Shown here: positions 1 through 8,095 of the stretch, piece after piece
Position numbering within the stretch: position 1 is the first letter of the stretch
How the letters are laid out: every line of letters begins with the position of its first letter
Origin: an uncultured Treponema sp.
GTDB taxonomy: Bacteria > Spirochaetota > Spirochaetia > Treponematales > Treponemataceae
DNA: 64,000 nucleotides
Direction of reading: 5' to 3'
NCBI GenBank assembly: GCA_946411505.1
Contig: CAMKEG010000008.1
Location: 1-64,000 of the forward strand
The notes under the pieces: generated by a model
Databases searched by the model: none
What the model was told of the DNA's origin: nothing
The model's input: only the letters and a program-made list of their open reading frames with translations
Program-made: the position numbers and the translations under genes

Positions 1-2
1 AA

Positions 3-131
3 AATTATGCAGAAGTAATCTCAAAAGCCTGTAATCAAATTACAGATTCAGAAGAGGATTATTTCAGGCGGGAAAAAATCTTTATGGAAAATATAGTCGG
101 TTTTATTGAAAAATCTAAATCTTGTAAATAA
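3..131 (+). CDS. C-terminal fragment of an unknown protein, truncated by window edge
   Basis: Open frame from window edge ...NYAEVISKACNQITDSEEDYFRREKIFMENIVGFIEKSKSCK*. Confidence 0.5.
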   Translation, partial: NYAEVISKACNQITDSEEDYFRREKIFMENIVGFIEKSKSCK

Positions 132-142
132 ATGGAGTCAGT

Positions 143-418
143 TTGGAAAATATTTTATTGAATATCTGGATAGAAATGAAGAGCGGAATAAAAGTCCGAC
201 TAATATCCAAAGATGTATATAATTCAGATGAAAATTATATTGTAATAATGGAAATAAATGAAAATGGGATTTCCAGAAATATCAACTTAATGGTAAAAGG
301 CAGGAAAGTATTTGATGCTTCTGGAAAATGTTTAGATTTTGGTGATGCATATCCGTCAACAACAGAATATGGTAAAAGAATGATTACTAAGCAGTTTATA
401 AACGCTTGGTTAGAATAA
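143..418 (+). CDS. Hypothetical protein (91 aa), AT-rich
   Basis: ORF track; tightly follows preceding ORF. Confidence 0.6.
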   Translation: MENILLNIWIEMKSGIKVRLISKDVYNSDENYIVIMEINENGISRNINLMVKGRKVFDASGKCLDFGDAYPSTTEYGKRMITKQFINAWLE

Positions 419-425
419 ATGACGT

Positions 426-547
426 ATAACAAAGGTTACGACCTTTGGTCGTTTGCATTTAAGGAAGTTATTATCTAGCGCGCTTGCGCGCACGATGCAT
501 CGTAGCCGACACGCGGTCAAGCCGCGTGCGGTACAACCAGTTGTTAT
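426..547 (+). other. attC-like intercassette element (candidate)
   Basis: ATAACAA (426-432) and TTGTTAT (541-547) inverted ends with internal hairpins ACGACC-TTT-GGTCGT and CACGCGG-TCAAG-CCGCGTG; lies between two AT-rich ORFs. Confidence 0.35.
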
Positions 548-589
548 GACGACAGGCACACTGGCCTGCTTTGTAAGAAAGGAAAAAAA

Positions 590-1129
590 ATGAATGCATT
601 AATAATTAATTGTAGTCCTGTAAAAAATGGCGCAACTGCTGAAATTGTAAAAATCGCTGAAAAGTGTATTAAAGAAAAATATGACACAACCACAGTTTGT
701 ATTGATGACTATAAAATTAATTTTTGTAAAGGCTGCAGAACCTGTCATTCAACAGCAGAATGTATTCAACACGATGGTTTTGATTCTTTAATAAATGAAT
801 TTGAAAAAGCAGATATAGTAATATGTGTATCGCCATCATATTGGGCAGATGTTCCTGGACAGTTTAAGGCCTTCATCGACAGGTGCACTCCGTGGTGCAA
901 CACACATGAACCGCATGCAAGTCTTTCAAAAGGCAAGAAAGGTTATTCTATAGTTTTGCGAACAGGGCCAAACATGAAAGAATGTGAACGGCTCATATCA
1001 ACAATAGAACATTTTTACGGTCATATGGAAATTGAGAGCGTTGATAGAATTGGTTTCTGTTCAATAGAATTTAAAGAAGCAGTTAACAGTATAAAGAACG
1101 AAATTATTGAATTCTGTAAGAAAATATAA
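590..1129 (+). CDS. Flavodoxin/NADPH-dependent FMN reductase family protein
   Basis: N-terminal NCSPVKNGAT, CKGCRTCHS, SPSYWADVPGQFKAFIDR motifs. Confidence 0.8.
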   Translation: MNALIINCSPVKNGATAEIVKIAEKCIKEKYDTTTVCIDDYKINFCKGCRTCHSTAECIQHDGFDSLINEFEKADIVICVSPSYWADVPGQFKAFIDRCTPWCNTHEPHASLSKGKKGYSIVLRTGPNMKECERLISTIEHFYGHMEIESVDRIGFCSIEFKEAVNSIKNEIIEFCKKI

Positions 1130-1233
1130 AAAGGAATATTTCATAAAGCAAGTCAAGCTTGCTTTCTGAAATGAAATTGAACTTTAGGGCTTGGCGAAGA
1201 AGCAATTGTTATGTGGACGCCCGCTGCTTGGCG

Positions 1234-1830
1234 CTAAAAAGCGCATTCAACGTAAAGCAAGTCAATCCTGCCTTTAATGATTTGGCTTTTGCCGATTTTA
1301 AGGCCGTTTTCGCGCAAAAAGGCAAGGTACTCTTCGGCAGTCCATTCGTGGGCGAACTTGATTCCTACAAGGGCCAATATTTTTTGCCATAAATTTTTTG
1401 CGCCGCTTTTTCTAAAGATAAAATTGGGGGCGATAAAAAGGCTGCCGTCTTTTAGGACGCGCTTGATTTGCGCCAAGGCTTTTTGCGGCTCTGGAATTAT
1501 GTGCAGCGCGTTTGCGATTACAACAAGGTCAAAGGCCTTGTCGGCGTATGGAAGGCTTGTGGCGTCGGCGACTTCAAAGGTGACGTTTTGCGGAACCTCG
1601 CCTTTTTTTGCCGTCTCAATCATATTGGGAGAAAAGTCCGTGGCAACGACGCTCTTTGCGGCGGTGGCGATATGCTTTGCTATCATGCCGGGGCCTGTGG
1701 CCAATTCCAAGACTGTCTTTCCTTCCGCGGCGCGCGAAATGTTCTGGTGCAAGTAATCGTAAATGTTCTTTTGGCTTTTCATCGACGCTTCGTAAATCGG
1801 CGCGAAAAAATCCCACACTGTTTTTTTCAT
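1234..1830 (-). CDS. Class I SAM-dependent methyltransferase
   Basis: VLELATGPGMIAKHIA, PYADKAFDLVVIANALHIIP motifs. Confidence 0.85.
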   Translation of the reverse strand: MKKTVWDFFAPIYEASMKSQKNIYDYLHQNISRAAEGKTVLELATGPGMIAKHIATAAKSVVATDFSPNMIETAKKGEVPQNVTFEVADATSLPYADKAFDLVVIANALHIIPEPQKALAQIKRVLKDGSLFIAPNFIFRKSGAKNLWQKILALVGIKFAHEWTAEEYLAFLRENGLKIGKSQIIKGRIDLLYVECAF

Positions 1831-1849
1831 AATCTGTTAACTCCAAAAA

Positions 1850-2068
1850 TACGGCTGTTCGCGCGAGTTTTGTTGCGAGCACGATTGCCCGCTCGCGTAA
1901 GCGAGCAAGTAGATAACTTCTTTGCGCAAAACGGCAACGCCGTAATGTTGCCGCTTATTGCCCGCGCTCGTTAGAGCGCAAGTGAATAGTTTCCTTACGC
2001 AAAACGGCGGGTGTGCCCACCGTATGCGGCGCCTATCAATCTTAGGCTTACCATCGATTTTATCGCCG
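1850..2068 (-). repeat. Leader repeat family copy 1 (rearranged, longer)
   Basis: ACGGCTGTTCGCGCGAG...AATGTTGCCGCTTATTGCC...GCGCTCGTTAGAGCGC...AAAACGGCGGGTGTGCCC, shared with copy 2. Confidence 0.75.
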
Positions 2069-3850
2069 CTAGATTTTCCAAGACACCGCTTGCTTTCTTG
2101 AGTCGATGAAGCGCGCGTAGATGCCGCCGGACTTTGCGAGCGTCCTGTGCTTTCCTTGCTCGGCGATTTTTCCCTTGTCAATGACGATTATTTGATCCGC
2201 GTCGCGCACGGTCTTTAGCCTGTGCGCTATCATTATGACGGTCTTTTCTTTTGTAAGCTCCGAAACGGCGGCCATAAGGTCGCGCTCGTTTTCGGGGTCC
2301 ACGTTGGCGGTGGCTTCGTCAAGAATGATTATCGGGGCGTCTTTCATGATCGCGCGCGCGATTGATACGCGCTGCTTTTCGCCTCCGCTTAACGAAGCGC
2401 CGCCTTCGCCGATCACCGTGTCGTAGCCGTTTGGAAGCGCCGAGATAAAGTCGTGGCAACAAGCCTTTTTTGCGGCGGCGATTACGTCTTTCATCGGAGC
2501 GCTGGGGTTTCCAAAGCGGATGTTGTTGGCGATTGTGTCATGGAAAAGATAGACGTTTTGGAAGACAAAGCTGAAGTTTGCCATTAGGTCGTCCATGCTC
2601 CAGTCGCGGACATCAACGCCGCCCAAGGTTACGCTTCCCTTGTCCACGTCCCAAAAGCGCGAAAGCAAGTGGCAGAGCGTGGTCTTTCCGCCGCCGGAAG
2701 GGCCTACAATCGCGACCTTTGAACGCTCCGGTATTTGGAGCGAAACGCCGTCGATGATTTTCTTTTTGTCGTAGGCAAAGCTGATGTCGTTCGCGCTTAT
2801 GTCGAGCGGGGCGTTGCGCCGCTCGCGGGCTGCCGGCAATATCGGGCGTCCCCGGCCTTCAATGTCCATAAGCGGAATGTCCAAAATCGCCTGGGCTTTT
2901 TGAACGCCGATGTCGATGACGCGAAGAAGGGCGGAGTAGTTTCCGCCGGCTTCAAGCGCGGCAAAGAGCATGTAGGAACAAATCAGCATGACCGCGCACT
3001 TTTCCAGCGGCATCGAGCCGTTTAGGTAAAACCAAATCGAAGCGAGCGCGATGGCCACGCCCGAAAATTTTGACACGATGGACTGAATCGCCGAGAGCGG
3101 AATGCAGCGCATTTCCATTTTTATGCAAACTTTTTTGGCGCGGTCGATGACGGCGTTCAATTCCTTGCTGCGCTCTCCCGTAAGGTTGTAGGCCTTGACT
3201 TCGGCGATTCCCTGGATGTGCTCCAAAACTTTTTCAATCTGCGCTTCGTCGGCCAAGGATTTTTCCATCGACGCGCCTCGGACTGCAAGGCGCATGAAAA
3301 CGTTCACAAACTGAAAGGCGCAAAAGCCCGCCGTCGCGATAAGCGCTATCCGCCAGTCAAAGAAAAAAATCATCACGATGATAAGCGCGGAATCCAAAAG
3401 GCCTTGCATCACAAGCATGACGGCTCTTGTGGCAACGTCGCCCATAAGCTCCATCGTGTTTGTCGTCACGCTTGTGATTTGGCCGAGAGAGTTTTGGTTA
3501 AAGTATCCCATCGGAACGTAGCGCAAATGCTCGGCGATTTGGATTCGCTTTTGCGCGCAAGTCCTGTAGCCGCCTTCTGTCTGCCACATCGAAACGTTTT
3601 TCTTTGTGACAATAGCCGCGGCCACGCTAAAGGCCATTATTCCAAAGGAAAGCCAAATCGTTTTTGCGCTAAAGGCTTCGGTTCCCGTGGCCGCGCGAAT
3701 CACGCCCTGCATCATTACCGCGATGGCGGCGATTCTAAGCGCCATAAAAAATGAATTCACTACGCCCAAGGCGATCGCCGCGTAAAACTTATTGCGGTTT
3801 TCCTTGTCGCAAAAATTAAAAAATCTTTTAAGTATTTCAAACATGTGCAT
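2069..3850 (-). CDS. ABC exporter, fused permease/ATP-binding protein
   Basis: Walker A GPSGGGKTT, LSGGEKQRVSIARA, Walker B IIILDEAT; N-terminal TM domain. Confidence 0.92.
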   Translation of the reverse strand: MHMFEILKRFFNFCDKENRNKFYAAIALGVVNSFFMALRIAAIAVMMQGVIRAATGTEAFSAKTIWLSFGIMAFSVAAAIVTKKNVSMWQTEGGYRTCAQKRIQIAEHLRYVPMGYFNQNSLGQITSVTTNTMELMGDVATRAVMLVMQGLLDSALIIVMIFFFDWRIALIATAGFCAFQFVNVFMRLAVRGASMEKSLADEAQIEKVLEHIQGIAEVKAYNLTGERSKELNAVIDRAKKVCIKMEMRCIPLSAIQSIVSKFSGVAIALASIWFYLNGSMPLEKCAVMLICSYMLFAALEAGGNYSALLRVIDIGVQKAQAILDIPLMDIEGRGRPILPAARERRNAPLDISANDISFAYDKKKIIDGVSLQIPERSKVAIVGPSGGGKTTLCHLLSRFWDVDKGSVTLGGVDVRDWSMDDLMANFSFVFQNVYLFHDTIANNIRFGNPSAPMKDVIAAAKKACCHDFISALPNGYDTVIGEGGASLSGGEKQRVSIARAIMKDAPIIILDEATANVDPENERDLMAAVSELTKEKTVIMIAHRLKTVRDADQIIVIDKGKIAEQGKHRTLAKSGGIYARFIDSRKQAVSWKI

Positions 3851-3859
3851 TACCTCCGT

Positions 3860-4019
3860 TACGGCTGTTCGCGCGAGCGTTGCAAGCGCGAATGTTGCCG
3901 CTTATTGCCTGCGCTCGTGAGAGCGCAAGTAAATGGTTTCCTTACGCAAAACGGCGGGTGTGCCCAGCCGTATGCGGCGCCTATCGATTTTTGTCTTGCC
4001 GCCGATTGTTTCGCCGCTA
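3860..4019 (-). repeat. Leader repeat family copy 2
   Basis: ACGGCTGTTCGCGCGAGCGTTGCAAGCGCGAATGTTGCCGCTTAT... between two ABC genes. Confidence 0.8.
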
Positions 4020-5774
4020 TTACTCGTCTTTGGCGCTGATGTGCGCTTCCCACATGGCTTTGTAAAGGCCGCGCTTTCGCAAAAGCTGTTCGTGCGTTCC
4101 AAAAGAGTCAATCGCTCCGTCCTTTATGACGTAAATCATGTCCGCGTCGCGAATCGTGCTAAGGCGGTGCGCGATTACAATCAATGTCTTTCCTTTTACA
4201 AGCCGCGCGACGCTTTCTTGGATCACAGCCTCGTTTTCGGGATCGGTGTAGGCCGTCGCTTCGTCCAAGATTACGATAGGCGCGTCCTTCATCATCGCGC
4301 GGGCGATGGCGATTCTCTGCCGCTCGCCGCCTGACAAATGCGCGCCGCTTCCGCCTACAATCGTGTCGTAGCCTTTTTCCAGCGACATGATAAAGTCGTG
4401 GCAGCCGGATTTTTTCGCCATCGCCTCTACCTCTTTGTCGCTCGCGCCGGGGCGGCCAAGGCGAATGTTGTCGCGCACGCTCATGTCGAACAAAAAGTTG
4501 TCCTGGCTTACGTAGGCCACGCGGCGGTTGTATTCTTCAAGCGAAAGGTCTTTTATGTTCACGCCGCCGATTTCCACGCTGCCGGAATCCACGTCCCAAA
4601 GCGAGGCGATAAGGCGCGCCAAGGTTGACTTTCCGCTTCCGCTTGGGCCCACAAAAGCCGCGCAAGAGCCTTGCGGAATCTTTAGGCTCACGCCGTGAAT
4701 GATTTCGCCGCCGCGGCCTTCTTGGCCTTCTTTGTGGTAGCTAAAGCGGACGTCGCGCAATTCAATCGAATTGTCGACGGGCTTCTTTTTGTCAGCGCTT
4801 GGCCTTTCAAGCTCCTTCATGTCCATGATTCCTCCGACTTCGCCAAAAATGACTGTGGCCTTGGCAATGTCGTCGTGGTAGGAGTAAACGGTCAAAAGCG
4901 GCTGGATCACGCTCATCGACAAAATGATGATTGAGATAAAGTCGACGGCGGAAAGCGTTCCGCGCAAAAAGAAAAAGCCGCCGATTGGAAGGACAGAAAG
5001 CAGCGTTGAAGGCGCGATTACAAAGGCGATAGTGAAGGGCCAAATGCAGTCGCGCATCCATTCCACAAAACAGTCGGAGCCTTCCTTTGCCGCCACGACA
5101 AAGCGCTCATATGAAGACTTGGCCTTGCCGAAGGCCTTTATGACTTCTATTCCGTTTATGTATTCAACTGCGGTGTCGTTTAGGATTTTTGTTTTTTCGA
5201 TTGCGTTTTGGAATCTCTCTGTCATGTTGACCATCATAAAGGACGCGGAAATTATTCCGACAGGAAGCGTGGCAAGAGAGGCAAGGCCCATCCTCCAGTC
5301 AAGGTGAAAGAGCCAGACGAACATCAAGACCGGAAGGACAAGGTTCGACGTCCATTCGGGAAGAATGTGGGCCAGCGTCGTTTCCATGCTGTCGATTCTT
5401 TCTATCAAGATGCTTTTTAGGCTTCCCGAAGGCATGTCCAAGACGCTTCCAAGCGGAACGCGCGAAAGCTTGTCGCAAAGATTTTTGCGGATGTTGGCCA
5501 AAACGTTGAAGGTGGCGATGTGGCTTAGGCTTGTCGAAACCATGTGGAAGAGCGCGTTTCCGACCCAAAAGGCCGCGATTGCAAGACACTCGTTAAAGTA
5601 AACGCTCCATTCGCGCTCACCCGAAAGCAGCTTCTTTACGATGTCCGCGATTAAAATGTAAGGCGCGATCGCGCAGGCCACGCAAAGAAGCGCGAAAAAC
5701 ACGCTCAAGAAATACGCGGCCTTTTTTTCGCCCGCGAACGAAAATATCCAATTTAACAATGACTTTTTTTTCAT
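4020..5774 (-). CDS. ABC exporter, fused permease/ATP-binding protein
   Basis: Walker A GPSGSGKST, LSGGERQRIAIARA, H-loop; N-terminal TM domain. Confidence 0.92.
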   Translation of the reverse strand: MKKKSLLNWIFSFAGEKKAAYFLSVFFALLCVACAIAPYILIADIVKKLLSGEREWSVYFNECLAIAAFWVGNALFHMVSTSLSHIATFNVLANIRKNLCDKLSRVPLGSVLDMPSGSLKSILIERIDSMETTLAHILPEWTSNLVLPVLMFVWLFHLDWRMGLASLATLPVGIISASFMMVNMTERFQNAIEKTKILNDTAVEYINGIEVIKAFGKAKSSYERFVVAAKEGSDCFVEWMRDCIWPFTIAFVIAPSTLLSVLPIGGFFFLRGTLSAVDFISIIILSMSVIQPLLTVYSYHDDIAKATVIFGEVGGIMDMKELERPSADKKKPVDNSIELRDVRFSYHKEGQEGRGGEIIHGVSLKIPQGSCAAFVGPSGSGKSTLARLIASLWDVDSGSVEIGGVNIKDLSLEEYNRRVAYVSQDNFLFDMSVRDNIRLGRPGASDKEVEAMAKKSGCHDFIMSLEKGYDTIVGGSGAHLSGGERQRIAIARAMMKDAPIVILDEATAYTDPENEAVIQESVARLVKGKTLIVIAHRLSTIRDADMIYVIKDGAIDSFGTHEQLLRKRGLYKAMWEAHISAKDE

Positions 5775-5805
5775 AAAAATCTCCGTTGATCCTTCAACAT
5801 TACGA

Positions 5806-7173
5806 CTAAAAGTTATACTCCGCTTTTAGCCAAATTGCGCTAAGCTCTTGATAGGCGCCGTAAAAGCCCTTTTTGTCTTTGTCAGGCCCGTTTATGAACA
5901 GGTCCGAGCCAAGCGAAAGCGCGATGCTGTCTGTCAAGCTGTATTTGGCTTGAACTTTTATCATGCTGTCAAAATCGTTCAGCCCAAAAAGCCAGGCAAG
6001 CGAAAGGTCAAGCGTTTCCTGAAAAAACGCCTTTGAAACGCTTAGGCTTGTTTGGTGCCTGTAAGAGTCGCGGTCCAAGTGGCTGGAACCGTCAAGGAGC
6101 GCGTCCAAATAATACTGGCCGGTAATAGTCCAGCCGCTTGGAGTCCAGTCAAAGCCCGCCAAGGCGACAAGCTGGTTTTTGTCGCGGAACTTTTCTGCGC
6201 CCATAAGCTGCTCCTTCGCGCTCGCGGCGAAAGTTCTTTGCGGAAAAAACGCGGCTTCAAGCCTAAGAACGACTTCCTTTATCGGAATCGCGGCGTCCGC
6301 TCCGACCATAAGCATTCTCTTGTAATAACCGCTGACCGAAAGCGCTTGCGGATTTCCGCCTGCGTCCCGGACAAGGTTGTATGTCAGGCAAGGCTCGCGG
6401 TCAAAGCCGTAAAAGCCGTAGAGCGAAAAATCCGCGAACGGAAAGAATGCCGCAAGCCGCGCCGCGCCTTCGCTGTTTTCAAGCGAAAGGCCCGGAAGTT
6501 CAAAGTTGCCTTTTGTCACTTGCGCTACAGGAATCGTTCCGTCCGCGCCAAGCGAAACGCTTTTTGGAACCATGATTTTTTTGAGCGGATTTTTTTCCGC
6601 GAGGGGCAGGGAGCTTGGCGCAAAGAATGGAATCCAGTAAGCGTCAAAAAAAAACGCGTCGTTTTTGAACGTAAGCCGCGCCGCGTCAACGCTTAGGCGG
6701 CTGTCGGCGTATTCGCGCGCTAGAATCGTGTTCTCGTCCTTGGCGCAAAGAACGTCGGCCACTTGAAGGCCGTCAGCCTTTCCCCAAGCGGTTGACTGCC
6801 GCCCGATTCGCAAGGCCCAAAAGCCGCCGTCGTAGTCCATCCAAGCTTCCTTTAGTCGCAGGCGGAAGGCCCCGTTGTCCGACACAAAGTCCGCAGCTTG
6901 GAATGACGACTGGCTTCCGATCGCGTCGCCCATCAAAAAGCCGTCGATAAAGGCCGAAGCGTCGCCTTCGTAGATTTTTAGAGAGCCGTCAAGCCGCAGG
7001 TTTCCCAGCAAAAAGTCGCCCGCGTTCTTTTTGTCAAAGCCAAGCCCAACTCCCGCAAGACCTTGAATTTTTCCTGACGGCGAGAAGTCAACTGCCCAAG
7101 CGCTGCGCGGCGCCGCTGTGTTTGCAAGAACTAGCGCGGCGAAAAGCGCGAAGACTGCGGCGAGTTTTTTCAT
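5806..7173 (-). CDS. Predicted outer-membrane beta-barrel protein with signal peptide
   Basis: Signal peptide MKKLAAVFALFAALVLANTAAPRSAWA; alternating beta-rich sequence ending YNF; linked to LolA-like and MMPL genes. Confidence 0.65.
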   Translation of the reverse strand: MKKLAAVFALFAALVLANTAAPRSAWAVDFSPSGKIQGLAGVGLGFDKKNAGDFLLGNLRLDGSLKIYEGDASAFIDGFLMGDAIGSQSSFQAADFVSDNGAFRLRLKEAWMDYDGGFWALRIGRQSTAWGKADGLQVADVLCAKDENTILAREYADSRLSVDAARLTFKNDAFFFDAYWIPFFAPSSLPLAEKNPLKKIMVPKSVSLGADGTIPVAQVTKGNFELPGLSLENSEGAARLAAFFPFADFSLYGFYGFDREPCLTYNLVRDAGGNPQALSVSGYYKRMLMVGADAAIPIKEVVLRLEAAFFPQRTFAASAKEQLMGAEKFRDKNQLVALAGFDWTPSGWTITGQYYLDALLDGSSHLDRDSYRHQTSLSVSKAFFQETLDLSLAWLFGLNDFDSMIKVQAKYSLTDSIALSLGSDLFINGPDKDKKGFYGAYQELSAIWLKAEYNF

Positions 7174-7979
7174 CGGACGCTTCCCCGCTCAATGGCGCTT
7201 ACGGTGAACATCTTGTCGTCAAGCGGCAAGTTGTAGCGGACGTTTTTCATTTCAAGCAAAGTGGAGTGTCCGCTTTTTACGTTTTCCATGAACATTTTTT
7301 GCGTCGTCCAAATGCCGTCGATTTGAATTGTCTCCGAGCAAGTAAGGACGCGGGTAAGTTCGTTTTGCCTGTCGTAGAATTCTCCCTTGACGACCTTGTA
7401 GTTGTCCTTTCTGTACCAAATGATTCTTCGCTGCGTTTTTTCGCTTTTGTCCTTGGCGACAGATTCTACTTTCCAACAAGCGTTTCCGTCAACGGTGTCT
7501 TCGCCTAAAAGGTTGAAGGTGTCTTTTGTAAGGCCGCGGTCTCCCATGTCGGCGTAGGTGAAGTCCGTTCCCATAAAGTCGTCGTCCTTTCCGCTTCCGG
7601 CGATGCGGCGCGTTTTTTTCATCGCGGGCATGAAAAGCCAGCTGTCGCTGTCGGGCTTGCTTCCGTCCGCCTTGTCGGGGTAGTCAAAAGAAAGGTAGGC
7701 CACGCCTTCCACGTCCTTGGGAACGACAAAGACAACGACGCTTTTCTTTACGTCGCCGTAATCCTTTTCGCGCGTCATGATTTCGCGCGTTCTTACCGCG
7801 CCTTTTTTGCTTTTAAGCGTCAGCGTCGCCGTGTAAGAGCATGTCTTTCCCTCGTCGACTTCGTCCGCGCGCTTGGCGATATCGTAGCCGGTCAAGTTTT
7901 GGGCAAAGGCCGCAGAGCCTGCCATCGCAAGGGCCGCGCAAAAAATCGCCGCCTTTTTCGTAAATCCAATCCTTTTCAT
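7170..7979 (-). CDS. Outer membrane lipoprotein-sorting protein (LolA/LolB-like)
   Basis: Signal peptide; SWLFMPAMKKTRRIAGSGKDDDFMGTDFTYADM typical of MMPL-linked LolA-like proteins. Confidence 0.8.
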   Translation of the reverse strand: MKRIGFTKKAAIFCAALAMAGSAAFAQNLTGYDIAKRADEVDEGKTCSYTATLTLKSKKGAVRTREIMTREKDYGDVKKSVVVFVVPKDVEGVAYLSFDYPDKADGSKPDSDSWLFMPAMKKTRRIAGSGKDDDFMGTDFTYADMGDRGLTKDTFNLLGEDTVDGNACWKVESVAKDKSEKTQRRIIWYRKDNYKVVKGEFYDRQNELTRVLTCSETIQIDGIWTTQKMFMENVKSGHSTLLEMKNVRYNLPLDDKMFTVSAIERGSVR

Positions 7980-8000
7980 ATATGCCTCCTATAAAATATT

Positions 8001-8095
8001 ACGGCTGAACGCGCGAGCCTTTTGCAAGCGCGTTTGTTGCCGCTTATGCGGCTAGCCAAGCCTTTTGGCCTTGCCGCCGTTCTTATTGCCGCTAA
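8001..8095 (-). repeat. Leader repeat family copy 3
   Basis: ACGGCTGAACGCGCGAGCCTTTTGCAAGCGCGTTTGTTGCCGCTTATGCGGCTA...CCTTGCCGCCGTTCTTATTGCCGCTAAA; overlaps the end of the MMPL ORF. Confidence 0.75.

Noticed and set aside
1129-1213. Second full attC site after the FMN reductase gene
   Set aside because: Only the TTGTTATG end is convincing; no clear complementary R'' arm was found, so not listed as a feature.
1468-1974. Plus-strand ORFs opposite the methyltransferase and, elsewhere, many antisense ORFs (e.g. 3218-3754, 6052-6696, 9606-10334, 54047-54904)
   Set aside because: Low-complexity Arg/His/Val-rich shadow translations of GC-rich coding strands with no recognisable domains.
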